Shown in pieces: positions 52,057 through 60,358 of a stretch of 64,000 nt of DNA (position 1 is its first letter; the number at the start of each line of letters is the position of its first letter). The DNA lies in contig NZ_CAMQAY010000003.1 in the NCBI RefSeq assembly GCF_946998875.1, positions 62,001-126,000 of the forward strand, written 5' to 3'. Source of the stretch: an uncultured Peptoniphilus sp. (GTDB lineage: Bacteria; Bacillota; Clostridia; Tissierellales; Peptoniphilaceae). Made by a program: the position numbers and the translations under genes. The notes beneath the pieces were generated by a model. The model was not told the origin of the DNA. It searched no databases and was given only the letters and a program-made list of their open reading frames with translations.

Positions 52057-52886
52057 AATATATCCCCTCCCAAATCTCCAGTTTTAATTTTTTTGTTAAA
52101 TAGTTTTGGCACAACTAAAATCAAAAGCATAATTACAATTAAAATCATGGAAATGGCAGAGCCAAAGCCCCAATCTCCTGTGAAAGTAAATTGTTTTTCG
52201 ATTAAGTTACCTATTAAGTAGAAGTTGTTTCCACCAAGTAGGTTAGGCACTACGAAAGTAGAAATTGCTGGAATAAATACCATAGTTATGCCAGTGTAAA
52301 TGCCAGGAAGTGATAGCGGAAAAATAACTTTTGTGAAAACTTCAAAGTCATTTGCTCCTAGGTCCTTGGCTGCTTCAATTAATTTTTGATCCATTTTTAA
52401 GAGGACTGTGTAAATGGGAAGAACCATAAAGGGCAAGAAGTTATAAACCATGCCTATCATAATTGCCTTGGAATTATACATAAGATCCCAAGGTCCCAGT
52501 CCAAAAAGTCCAATAAATTTATTTATAAGTCCCTTGTTGCCGAGAAGAGTTAGCCAAGCGTAAGTCCTTAGTAAGAAATTCATCCACATGGGAATTATGA
52601 AAATTAAAATCATGTTATTTCTAACTTTTTCACTCATCTTTGAAATAATATAGGCAACTGGATAACCAACAATTAAGCATAAAATTGTTGATAGACCAGC
52701 AAGAATTAGTGAAGTTATTAAAATTTTTACATATAAAGGTTCAAAAAATCTTGAAAAGTTGTCAAGAGTAAAGGCAAATTCAGATAAATCTGTATTTGAA
52801 CTTAGGGCATGAGCAAGTATTAAAAATAGTGGCAGTACAATAAAAATTAGTCCCCAAAATAAATAAATTAGTGAAAATTTTTTCAT
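52053..52886 (-). CDS. potB: Spermidine/putrescine permease PotB
   Basis: 277 residues, six TM helices. EAAKDLGANDFEVFTKVIFPLSLPGI is the ATPase-contacting EAA loop; MWMNFLLRTYAWLTLLG is the PotB signature. Overlaps potA by 4 bp. Confidence 0.92.
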   Translation of the reverse strand: MKKFSLIYLFWGLIFIVLPLFLILAHALSSNTDLSEFAFTLDNFSRFFEPLYVKILITSLILAGLSTILCLIVGYPVAYIISKMSEKVRNNMILIFIIPMWMNFLLRTYAWLTLLGNKGLINKFIGLFGLGPWDLMYNSKAIMIGMVYNFLPFMVLPIYTVLLKMDQKLIEAAKDLGANDFEVFTKVIFPLSLPGIYTGITMVFIPAISTFVVPNLLGGNNFYLIGNLIEKQFTFTGDWGFGSAISMILIVIMLLILVVPKLFNKKIKTGDLGGDIF

Positions 52887-53917
52887 ATCAACCTCATTAC
52901 ATGGATTAGATCAGGCTTTATAATTATGCCTGTCTTTTCACCCACTTCTCTCTTTTCTGTTGATTGCACAAGCATGGAGTAACCATCTACATCCACAGTC
53001 ATCTCATAGTGAACACCCTTAAAGACAAGACTTGTCACAGTTCCCTCAATTTGATAATTTTCATCTACTAAGAGCACATCTTCAGGTCTTACAACTACTT
53101 CAACATCTTCCATGTCCTTAAAACCACTGTCCACGCAAGTAAAGTCGTAATCTAAAAATCTTACCTTAAAGTCACGAAGCATCTTCGCCTTGATAATATT
53201 TGATTCGCCAATAAAATCTGCAACGAAGGCATTTTTTGGCTCGTTGTAAATATTTAAAGGACTATCCATTTGTTGAATTTCACCATTATTTAAGACGACA
53301 ACAGTGTCACTCATGGAGAGTGCCTCTTCTTGGTCGTGAGTTACATAAATAAAAGTTATGCCAACACTTTTTTGAATTCTTTTAAGCTCAATCTGCATTG
53401 CTTGTCTAAGTTTTAAGTCAAGGGCACCAAGAGGTTCATCAAGAAGGAGAACTTCGGGTTCATTTACAAGAGCTCTTGCAATGGCAATTCTCTGTTGCTG
53501 ACCACCAGATAGGGATTCAATTTCTCTATTTTCAAAGCCAACAAGGTTTACAAGTTTTAAAACTTCTTTTACCTTTTCCTTTATAATCTTTTTGTCCATT
53601 TTTTTAATATTAAGGCCGAAGGCAATGTTGTTGTAGACATTCATGTGTGGAAAGAGGGCATATTTTTGAAAAACTGTGTTGATTTTTCTCTCATAGGGCT
53701 CTTTATTAGTAATATCTTCTCCATTGAAAAGAATTTTCCCCTCATCAGGTTCTTCAAAGCCACCAATAAGTCTTAATATCGTAGTTTTACCACAGCCAGA
53801 AGGACCTAAAATTGTTAAGAATTCATCTTTTTTAACCTTAAAATCAAAATCCTTTAAAATAACATTGTCTCCAAAAGATTTTGTCACATTTTTTAATTCA
53901 ATTACATAATTTTCCAT
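52883..53917 (-). CDS. potA: Spermidine/putrescine ABC ATPase PotA
   Basis: 344 residues. Walker A GPSGCGKTT, FQKYALFPHMNVYNNIAFGL, signature LSGGQQQRIAIARAL, Walker B VLLLDEPLGALD and switch YVTHDQEEAL; the C-terminal part is a TOBE domain (VVVRPEDVLL). Directly follows the cupin regulator gene (10 bp). Confidence 0.94.
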   Translation of the reverse strand: MENYVIELKNVTKSFGDNVILKDFDFKVKKDEFLTILGPSGCGKTTILRLIGGFEEPDEGKILFNGEDITNKEPYERKINTVFQKYALFPHMNVYNNIAFGLNIKKMDKKIIKEKVKEVLKLVNLVGFENREIESLSGGQQQRIAIARALVNEPEVLLLDEPLGALDLKLRQAMQIELKRIQKSVGITFIYVTHDQEEALSMSDTVVVLNNGEIQQMDSPLNIYNEPKNAFVADFIGESNIIKAKMLRDFKVRFLDYDFTCVDSGFKDMEDVEVVVRPEDVLLVDENYQIEGTVTSLVFKGVHYEMTVDVDGYSMLVQSTEKREVGEKTGIIIKPDLIHVMRLI

Positions 53918-53927
53918 AATTCACCGC

Positions 53928-54467
53928 CTAAAAATTTGGTGGAGATGAAATCCACAAAATCTCAGTTTCAAGCTTTCCATCATTCTTTAAATAGTGAGAG
54001 CTATTTGCCTTAAAATAAAAACTTTCGCCCTTCCTAATCTTGTATTGTTCATTGCCATAAATGAGAGTCACACTCCCCCTTATGACATATCCGAACTCCT
54101 CGCCCTCGTAGGGAGAAATCTCTTTAGATTTACCACCTGGGCTGATCTTTATTCGCATGGGCTCCATTTGATTTTTTTGTGCATTGGGCACCACCCAATC
54201 AAGGATATAGCCAAGCTCTTCATTTTCACTTTCAAAAAAATCTTCATCTTTGAAGGTAATTTTTTCATTTTCATCTCTCTTAAAGAAGTGTGAAGGATCT
54301 GTCCCTAGGGCTTCCAAAATATCTAAAAGAGAATCAACTGATGGCGATGTCAAGTCTCTTTCGATTTGCGAAATAAAGCCCTTAGTAAGTTCTGACCTGT
54401 CAGCCAATTCTTCCTGGGTAAGACCTTTTTCAATTCTCATATCTCTTATTTTATTTCCAATATCCAT
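53928..54467 (-). CDS. XRE-family regulator with C-terminal cupin
   Basis: 179 residues from the ATG at 54467 (AGGTGA 4 bp upstream). Helix-turn-helix IGNKIRDMRIEKGLTQEELADRS..KGFISQIERDLTSPSVD (about 3-50) and a cupin fold (PGGKSKEISPYEGEEFGYVIRGSVTLIYGNEQ, then GESFYFKANSSHYL). PuuR-like regulators of this design control polyamine genes. First gene of the potABCD operon, so autoregulation through polyamine binding is likely. Confidence 0.88.
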   Translation of the reverse strand: MDIGNKIRDMRIEKGLTQEELADRSELTKGFISQIERDLTSPSVDSLLDILEALGTDPSHFFKRDENEKITFKDEDFFESENEELGYILDWVVPNAQKNQMEPMRIKISPGGKSKEISPYEGEEFGYVIRGSVTLIYGNEQYKIRKGESFYFKANSSHYLKNDGKLETEILWISSPPNF

Positions 54468-54478
54468 TCCATCACCTA

Positions 54479-54512
54479 TAATATTAAACAAATTACTTAA
54501 ATTATTAAACTC
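54479..54512 (-). promoter_or_regulatory. Direct repeats upstream of the cupin regulator
   Basis: On the minus strand GTTTAATAATTTAA and GTTTAATATTATAG occur about 20 bp apart, two helical turns, just before the regulator start. Candidate operator for autoregulation; no other support. Confidence 0.3.
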
Positions 54513-54650
54513 ATTAGAGTATAATTGTTAAAGATATTAATGTCAATAGATTTGGGCTATTTAATAAAGTAAATTTTTTGTTAAATATAATTTACTCAAA
54601 TTATTAAAATTTCTACCTAAATTTATTCCTAAAATATAATTCTTCCTTGT

Positions 54651-54659
54651 GTTATAATT
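54651..54659 (+). promoter_or_regulatory. Extended -10 of the DUF1624 gene
   Basis: TGTTATAAT (hexamer 54654-54659), followed by the GAGGTG site of the gene. Confidence 0.55.
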
Positions 54660-54675
54660 TTTCCAGAGGTGTTAC

Positions 54676-55386
54676 ATGGATACAAGAAAAAAAAGATACA
54701 ATGCCATAGATTTTTTGCGTGGCTTTACAATTATAAATATGATAATTTTTCACGGACTCTTTGACCTTGAAAATTTTTACGGCTTTAACTTCAACCACGA
54801 CTTTTACTACTACCAACAATATATTTGCATTTCCTTTATTTTGATTTCAGGTTACTCAAGTCATTTTTCAAATAATTTTAAGAAAAAATTTTTGATTTTG
54901 ACTGGACTTTCTATCTTAATCACCCTTGGCTCCTACATCTTTTCAAGAGATGATGCAATTTATTTTGGCGTAATTCACTTTTTTGCAGTTGCAACATTAA
55001 TTCACATGCTCTTAAAAAATTACATAAAAAAAATAAATCCAAGGCTTGGACTTATTCTCAACACAATTTTATTTGTCACACTTAAAAAAATTTACTACGG
55101 AAGTATTTTCTTTGGAAAAATTCTTGTCCCAAAATCTTTTTACAGCTTAAATTTATTTTTTCTAGGTTTGCCTGGCGAAAATTTTTATTCAGGCGATTAT
55201 TTCCCAATAATTCCCTGGATATTTCTCTTTTACATGGGCTACTTCCTCTTTGATTTTGTAAAATTTACAAAAAAAGAAGCCTCCCCATGCTTTATCAATG
55301 TCATGGGTAGGCATTCTCTTTTAATATATTTTCTTCATCAAATTATTTTAATTGGAGTTTTCTCTCTAATCTTTAGCTTTAATTAG
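54676..55386 (+). CDS. DUF1624 (HGSNAT-type acyltransferase) membrane protein
   Basis: 236 residues, about seven TM helices. RYNAIDFLRGFTIINMIIFHGLFDL, then GVIHFFAVATLIHMLL and the terminal MGRHSLLIYFLHQ match the catalytic domain family of heparan-alpha-glucosaminide acetyltransferase, which moves acetyl groups across a membrane. GAGGTG lies 4 bp before the ATG. The stop overlaps the convergent TPM gene stop by 3 bp. Confidence 0.82.
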   Translation: MDTRKKRYNAIDFLRGFTIINMIIFHGLFDLENFYGFNFNHDFYYYQQYICISFILISGYSSHFSNNFKKKFLILTGLSILITLGSYIFSRDDAIYFGVIHFFAVATLIHMLLKNYIKKINPRLGLILNTILFVTLKKIYYGSIFFGKILVPKSFYSLNLFFLGLPGENFYSGDYFPIIPWIFLFYMGYFLFDFVKFTKKEASPCFINVMGRHSLLIYFLHQIILIGVFSLIFSFN

Positions 55387-56222
55387 ATTCCTCCACTGGC
55401 GCCACCGCCACCAGAAGATCCTCCGCCGCCGAAGCCTCCAAAGCCTCCGCCACCGAAGCCTCCAGAGCCTCCAAAACCTCCTGAGCCTCCGAAGCCACCG
55501 TATCCACCTCCGAAGCTTCCTGGTCCCCAGAAAATTACAGGGCGTCTTCTTCTGCCGCCAGATCCTCTTCCGCCTCCATCATTCTTATTTCTAAAAATAA
55601 GCGAAATTATAAAAAGAATTAAAATTATTCTCAATATAGGAAAACTTGATATAAATAGATTACCTTCACCTTCATCAGATGAATAATCAATTTCTTCCTG
55701 TGGCTCTCTTGCCACAATATCCACATAATATTCCCCTTCATATAATTTTATTAGCTGAGCATAGCCTTCAAGGACTGCCTTTTCAAAGGGTCTGTCACCT
55801 TCATTTTCAGAGACAACTTTTCCCATTGCCCTTATAATTCTTGAGGCATAGGCATCGGGTATAAAACCTTCAGAGCCATAGCCAGTCTCGATTCTTACAT
55901 ATCTATTATTTTCATCTAAAAGTGCCACAAGCATGAGAACGCCATTGTCCTTATCCTTGTCGCCAATTTTTATGTCATTAAAAATCTTTGTGCCATACTC
56001 TTCTAGTGAATAGCCTTCCAAATCCTTAACGATTACAATGGCAATTTCTCCACCAGTTTTCTTTTTAAGATCATAAGTGGTCTTGTTGAGATAATCAATG
56101 GACTCTTGGCTTAGAGTATTTGTTTCGTCATAAACATTGTAGGACATTTCACTTTTGTCAAAGGCATAGACATTAAAGACTAGGGTGAAGGCAAATAAAA
56201 TTGTAGCTAACAATTTTTTCAT
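55383..56222 (-). CDS. TPM-domain (YgcG-like) secreted membrane protein
   Basis: 279 residues from the ATG at 56222 (AGGTGA upstream). Signal peptide cut after VYA (about residue 20), TPM domain (about 30-165: YDETNTLSQESIDYLNKTTY, KTGGEIAIVIVKDLEGYS, KDNGVLMLVALLDENN, RIETGYGSEGFIPDAYASRII), TM at about 190-215, and a C-terminal tail of Gly/Ser/Phe repeats. In many bacteria this protein is encoded beside LemA, as here. Role in the envelope is not defined. Confidence 0.85.
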   Translation of the reverse strand: MKKLLATILFAFTLVFNVYAFDKSEMSYNVYDETNTLSQESIDYLNKTTYDLKKKTGGEIAIVIVKDLEGYSLEEYGTKIFNDIKIGDKDKDNGVLMLVALLDENNRYVRIETGYGSEGFIPDAYASRIIRAMGKVVSENEGDRPFEKAVLEGYAQLIKLYEGEYYVDIVAREPQEEIDYSSDEGEGNLFISSFPILRIILILFIISLIFRNKNDGGGRGSGGRRRRPVIFWGPGSFGGGYGGFGGSGGFGGSGGFGGGGFGGFGGGGSSGGGGASGGI

Positions 56223-56231
56223 TTTAATCAC

Positions 56232-56804
56232 CTAAAATTTAACTTCTGGTACTTTATTGTCCTTTTCTGAAACTTCAAAATAATCTCTTGGTCCAAAGCC
56301 TAAAATTTTTGCAATAATAGCAGTTGGAAATCTTCTAACTTTTTGATTGTAAAGTTTAACTGTCTCGTTATATCTCATTCTTTCAGTTGCAATTCTATTT
56401 TCTGTGCCTTCAAGTTGAGCTTGTAGGTCTAAGAAGTTTTGATTTGCCTTTAGTTCAGGATAATTTTCAACAACTACATTAAGTCTTCCTATAGCTTCTG
56501 TCAAATTATCATTGGCTTCTGCAAGTTCCTTTGGTGTAGATGCTTCATTAATACCAGCACGAGCCTTAGTGATTTCAGTGAAAGTATCCTTTTCGTGAGA
56601 AGCATAACCCTTTACTGTTTCTACAACGTTAGGAATTAAATCTGCACGCCTTTTAACTTGGTTTTGAACTTGTGCCCAAGCACCATTAACATCTTCATCT
56701 AGTTTAACTAGTTTGTTCCATTGGCCGCCGAAGAAAATTGCAAGCACAACTACTATAGCAATTATGGCAATAATCCCAACAGCACCTCTGTTCTTATTCT
56801 TCAT
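56232..56804 (-). CDS. lemA: LemA family protein
   Basis: 190 residues. N-terminal TM (about 7-25), then a helical domain with KLVKLDEDVNGAWAQVQNQVKRRADLIPNVVETVKGYASHEKDTF and PELKANQNFLDLQAQLEGTENRI. LemA-fold proteins are envelope associated, with no fixed enzymatic role. Overlaps thiI by 11 bp and lies 9 bp before the TPM gene. Confidence 0.93.
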   Translation of the reverse strand: MKNKNRGAVGIIAIIAIVVVLAIFFGGQWNKLVKLDEDVNGAWAQVQNQVKRRADLIPNVVETVKGYASHEKDTFTEITKARAGINEASTPKELAEANDNLTEAIGRLNVVVENYPELKANQNFLDLQAQLEGTENRIATERMRYNETVKLYNQKVRRFPTAIIAKILGFGPRDYFEVSEKDNKVPEVKF

Positions 56805-57975
56805 AATCTCCTCCTATTTTACTTATTTCTATTTTACTTAAAGCTTCATCTACAAGTTTTTCGCAGTCAAGTGGCTCTTCAGACTTTTCTATTCCCTCTA
56901 CACTTGGCGTTAAAAGTGGATGTTTTGGCAAAAATACTGTGCAGCAATCCTCAAAAGGAAGAATAGATGTCTCATAAGTATCAATGTCCTTGGCAATATC
57001 AATAATATTTACCTTATCCATGCCAATAAGTGGTCTAAAGACCAATTTATCTGTAATATCATTAGTAACCTTCAAACCGTCTATAGTTTGTGATGCAACT
57101 TGTCCAAGGTTTTCGCCAGTGATAATGCAGTCGTAGCCATTTTCTCTAGCAATTTTATCTGCAATTCTCATCATAAATCTACGAGAGATAATAGTCATTT
57201 CATCTTCAGGACAATTTATGTTTATTTCCTTTTGAATGTCCAAAATATTTACAGAATAAAAAGTAAGTTGACCAGAAAAACTTGAAATGTCCTCTGCAAG
57301 TTTTTTGACCTTTTCTTCTCCTCTTTCAGATGTAAAAGGATAGGAATGGAAATGCAAGCAGTCTACAAGGACGCCTCTTTTTGCCATTAAAAATCCTGCT
57401 ACTGGAGAATCAATACCTCCTGAAAGAAGAAGTAGTCCCCTGCCATTTGTGCCAGATGGAAGTCCACCGTGAGCTTTAATCTTATCTACATAAATATAGG
57501 TATCCTTTTTCAAATCACAATAAACAAAAAAGTCAGGCTCATGAACATCAACCTTTATGTCAAAATTTTTTAAGATGACGCCACCAATTTTTGCAGAAAT
57601 TTCCATGGAATTAAGTGGAAAGGACTTATCGCCCCTATTGGTCTTAACCTTAAAAGTTTTGTAAGATGGATTTTTTTTCAAAGTTTCATCTACAATTTTT
57701 ATTACAGCTTCTTCAATCTTTTCCTTGTCGGTTTCCACAACATAGCATGGCGCAATGTAGACAATGCCAAAGACATGTTTAAGCCTATTAATCATCTTTT
57801 CTTCATTATCTGTTACAAGTTCAACATAGACCTTGCCCATATTTTGATAAATTTTACCATGATCAAGATTTCTCAAATTTCTCTTTATAGTGGAAATAAG
57901 TTTATTTACAAATTTATACCTGTTTTTACCCTTTAGGACAAGCTCTCCAAGGGAGAGTGCCATAACTCTTTTCAT
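56794..57975 (-). CDS. thiI: tRNA 4-thiouridine synthase ThiI
   Basis: 393 residues. N-terminal ferredoxin-like and THUMP domains (about 1-165), PP-loop ATP pyrophosphatase LLLSGGIDSPVAGF (about 181-194), ITGENLGQVASQT, and the Cys-containing CCTVFLPKHP near 340-350. There is no C-terminal rhodanese domain, as in B. subtilis ThiI, so sulfur comes directly from a dedicated cysteine desulfurase, encoded just upstream. Function: s4U8 in tRNA; thiazole synthesis normally needs the rhodanese domain. Confidence 0.92.
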   Translation of the reverse strand: MKRVMALSLGELVLKGKNRYKFVNKLISTIKRNLRNLDHGKIYQNMGKVYVELVTDNEEKMINRLKHVFGIVYIAPCYVVETDKEKIEEAVIKIVDETLKKNPSYKTFKVKTNRGDKSFPLNSMEISAKIGGVILKNFDIKVDVHEPDFFVYCDLKKDTYIYVDKIKAHGGLPSGTNGRGLLLLSGGIDSPVAGFLMAKRGVLVDCLHFHSYPFTSERGEEKVKKLAEDISSFSGQLTFYSVNILDIQKEININCPEDEMTIISRRFMMRIADKIARENGYDCIITGENLGQVASQTIDGLKVTNDITDKLVFRPLIGMDKVNIIDIAKDIDTYETSILPFEDCCTVFLPKHPLLTPSVEGIEKSEEPLDCEKLVDEALSKIEISKIGGDYEE

Positions 57976-57983
57976 TCTATCAC

Positions 57984-59129
57984 CTATCTCATTATCTTTC
58001 TGATTTCACTTACATACTTCATAAGTTTTTCCACAAAAATATCTATGTCCTCTTTTGTAGTGTCCTTGGAAGTGCAAATTCTTATTGTGCCTTCAGAGTA
58101 TTTATTTGAAAGACCAATTGCCTTTAAGGTTGTGGACTTGTGAGTACCATTAGATGTGCAGGCAGATGCAGTGGAAATATAAATTTCATCGCCCTCTAAG
58201 TAGTGAAGAAGGACCTCTGCCCTGATGTCTAAAATTGAAAGAGAAACAATAAAATCTGTGGCATTTTCTGGAGTGTTTATTCTGTAGTCCTCTAAATTTT
58301 CTTCTAGTTTCTTTAAAAGATATGCCTTAATTTCCTTGGCGTGGCTAAGTCTCTTGTCTAAATCTCTCTTAGTAAGCTGGCAAGCCTTGCCAAAACCAAG
58401 AATTCCAGGAACATTTTCTGTACCAGATCTTAGTCCCTTCTCTTGACCTCCACCGATTACAAGACTTTCAATGTTTAAATCGCGTCTTTTGTAAAGAGCT
58501 CCCATACCCTTTGGTCCATAAATCTTGTGGGAAGAAAAAGAAAAAGTATCGCAGCCCAAGTCCTTAACATTTACAGGAATTTTCCCAACAGCTTGAACTC
58601 CATCAACGTGACATAAAATATCCTTGTTTTTTGCCTTGGTAATTTCAAAAAGTTCTTTCACCTTATTGACAGTGCCGAGCTCGTTGTGAACATAGATTAG
58701 AGAAACTAAAATAGTGTCATCATTTACTTCCTCTTTAAACTTTTCCAAATCAACAGCGCCAGTCTCGTCTACATCAAGATAAACTACTTCGTAACCCAAT
58801 TCCTTGTAGTGCTTAAATTGGTCGTCAATAGATGCGTGTTCAATGGCAGAAGTGATTATCTTCTTGCCCTTCCTCTTGTTTTTTAAAATGGAACCGTGAA
58901 CTGCAATGTTGTTGCTCTCAGTTCCGCCAGAGGTAAAATAAATTTCATCTGCCTGAGCACCAATAAGCTCAGCAGCATTTTTCCTTGCCTCTTCAATTTT
59001 CTTTTCCACCTTTAAGCCGAAGCTGTGAAGAGATGAAGGGTTGGCAAAGTCCTCTGTGAGAGCCTTCATCATGACATCAACAACTTCCCTATCAGGTTTT
59101 GTCGTCGCACAATTATCTAAATAAATCAT
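57984..59129 (-). CDS. iscS: Cysteine desulfurase (IscS/NifZ-like)
   Basis: 381 residues from ATG 59129, preceded by GAAGGA; an upstream ATG at 59147 has a weaker site. Aminotransferase class V: IYLDNCATT, FTSGGTESNN, HVDGVQAVGK, PLP-lysine in FSSHKIYGPKG (about 200-210) and active Cys in STASACTSNG (about 321-330). It pairs with ThiI (8 bp gap), as in the NifZ-ThiI arrangement of Bacillus. A minus-strand TATAAT lies about 45 bp upstream. Confidence 0.92.
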   Translation of the reverse strand: MIYLDNCATTKPDREVVDVMMKALTEDFANPSSLHSFGLKVEKKIEEARKNAAELIGAQADEIYFTSGGTESNNIAVHGSILKNKRKGKKIITSAIEHASIDDQFKHYKELGYEVVYLDVDETGAVDLEKFKEEVNDDTILVSLIYVHNELGTVNKVKELFEITKAKNKDILCHVDGVQAVGKIPVNVKDLGCDTFSFSSHKIYGPKGMGALYKRRDLNIESLVIGGGQEKGLRSGTENVPGILGFGKACQLTKRDLDKRLSHAKEIKAYLLKKLEENLEDYRINTPENATDFIVSLSILDIRAEVLLHYLEGDEIYISTASACTSNGTHKSTTLKAIGLSNKYSEGTIRICTSKDTTKEDIDIFVEKLMKYVSEIRKIMR

Positions 59130-59246
59130 ATATCTTCCTTCTATCATAATTTCTTTCTAATACATTATACTATAACATGAAGTGTCCTTCTATCTCTATT
59201 TAGATTGGAACTTGAGGGAAAATTTTTAAATTTATAAATGTTTTAA

Positions 59247-59255
59247 TGATATACT
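59247..59255 (+). promoter_or_regulatory. Extended -10 of the YprB-like gene
   Basis: TGATATACT (hexamer 59250-59255), TG plus five of six matches; ribosome binding site GTGGTG 4 bp downstream. Confidence 0.45.
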
Positions 59256-59270
59256 TGAAGTGGTGATAGG

Positions 59271-60239
59271 ATGAAAAAATTGGAAAGAAAAATAATAAAA
59301 TCTAGGGAAAATTATTTAAAAATAGAAACATCGGGCTTATCACGAGAAATAGATTCAATTATTGTAGTGAGCCTTGTGGAAAAAAATAGAGATGTCCTAA
59401 AAACTTTTTATTTAGAAAATTTAAAGGAGGAAAAAAATTTGTTGGAAGAAGTCATGCCTATCCTTGAAGGAAAAGAATTTGTAACTTACTCTGGCAAGAC
59501 CTTCGACCTTCCCTTTATAAGAGAAAAAGTAAAATTTTATTTTAATAGAGACCTTGACTTAAAACTCATAGACTTGCAAGAAGTGACAAAAAAATACAAC
59601 TTCATCTTTAATTTAGATTCCCACTCCAATAAAAATCTTCTAGAAAAATTTATTGGACTAGAAAATTTAAAAGAGCAAAAAGAATACCAGGGCATAAAAA
59701 TAAAATCCCTCTTTAAAAATTACCTAGAGGGCGATAGGTCTGCTATAGAAAAAATTTTAGCTTATAATTTTATGAGCCTGGAAAACTTAATATTACTTGA
59801 CGCAAAAATAAAAGAAAATCTTGAAAAAAATCTCTCCCTAAAAATTTTAGACTTCACATTTTTTATAAGAGACATAAAACTTTTGGATAACAAGCTAGAA
59901 ATATCTGGCGTCACAAATTACGGATCCGACTATTTCTCCAACAATGAATTATACACAATTGAGATAAGTGGTCTTGAGGAAGAAGAAAAAATTTGCGAAC
60001 AAGGAAAAATTAAGGAAGAACCTAAAAATTTTTCCTTAAAAATAAATACAGAGGACGGACTTTATGATGACAAAAATTCTTGCTACTATGTAAAGAAAAA
60101 AGGCTTGGACTTTGACTTGACAAACCCAAGCAAAATAAAAAGTCCACCACAAATTCAAATCCTCTACTACAAAAACCACAAGTTCAAAAACCAAGTGGAA
60201 TTAATGAGAAAAATTATAGTAAGAGAATTAAGTAAGTAA
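59271..60239 (+). CDS. RNase H-like exonuclease-domain protein (YprB-like)
   Basis: 322 residues. Ribonuclease-H-like exonuclease fold: LKIETSGLSREID (first acidic site), FVTYSGKTFDLPFIREK, LIDLQEVTKKYNF and LAYNFMSLENLILL, in the order of the YprB family. The usual first DxE is reduced to a single acid in this copy, so activity is uncertain. The last 130 residues are a divergent beta-rich domain. Single plus-strand gene with its own promoter and long terminator. Confidence 0.75.
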   Translation: MKKLERKIIKSRENYLKIETSGLSREIDSIIVVSLVEKNRDVLKTFYLENLKEEKNLLEEVMPILEGKEFVTYSGKTFDLPFIREKVKFYFNRDLDLKLIDLQEVTKKYNFIFNLDSHSNKNLLEKFIGLENLKEQKEYQGIKIKSLFKNYLEGDRSAIEKILAYNFMSLENLILLDAKIKENLEKNLSLKILDFTFFIRDIKLLDNKLEISGVTNYGSDYFSNNELYTIEISGLEEEEKICEQGKIKEEPKNFSLKINTEDGLYDDKNSCYYVKKKGLDFDLTNPSKIKSPPQIQILYYKNHKFKNQVELMRKIIVRELSK

Positions 60240-60252
60240 ATAATAAAAAAGC

Positions 60253-60305
60253 AAAAGGAGATGTTTAAGAATAGCTAACTATTCAAGAACATCTCCTTTT
60301 AAAAT
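60253..60305 (+). terminator. Long-stem terminator of the YprB-like gene
   Basis: AAAAGGAGATGTT (60253-60265) pairs with AACATCTCCTTTT (60288-60300), and an inner GAATAG/CTATTC stem extends it to 19 bp in two blocks. T-run is short. Confidence 0.7.
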
Positions 60306-60316
60306 TTGAATAAATT

Positions 60317-60345
60317 CAAAAAAAAGAGAGAGTAAACTCTCTCTA
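60317..60345 (-). terminator. Terminator of the cmk-plsC-ispH/rpsA operon
   Basis: Stem AGAGAGAGT/ACTCTCTCT with a minimal loop and eight T on the minus strand, just past the ispH-S1 stop. Confidence 0.85.
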
Positions 60346-60358
60346 ATTTTATATAAAA

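Noticed and set aside
55392..55520. GC-rich imperfect repeats that could be a minisatellite
   Set aside because: They encode the Gly/Phe/Ser tail of the TPM protein in frame, so they are explained by coding.
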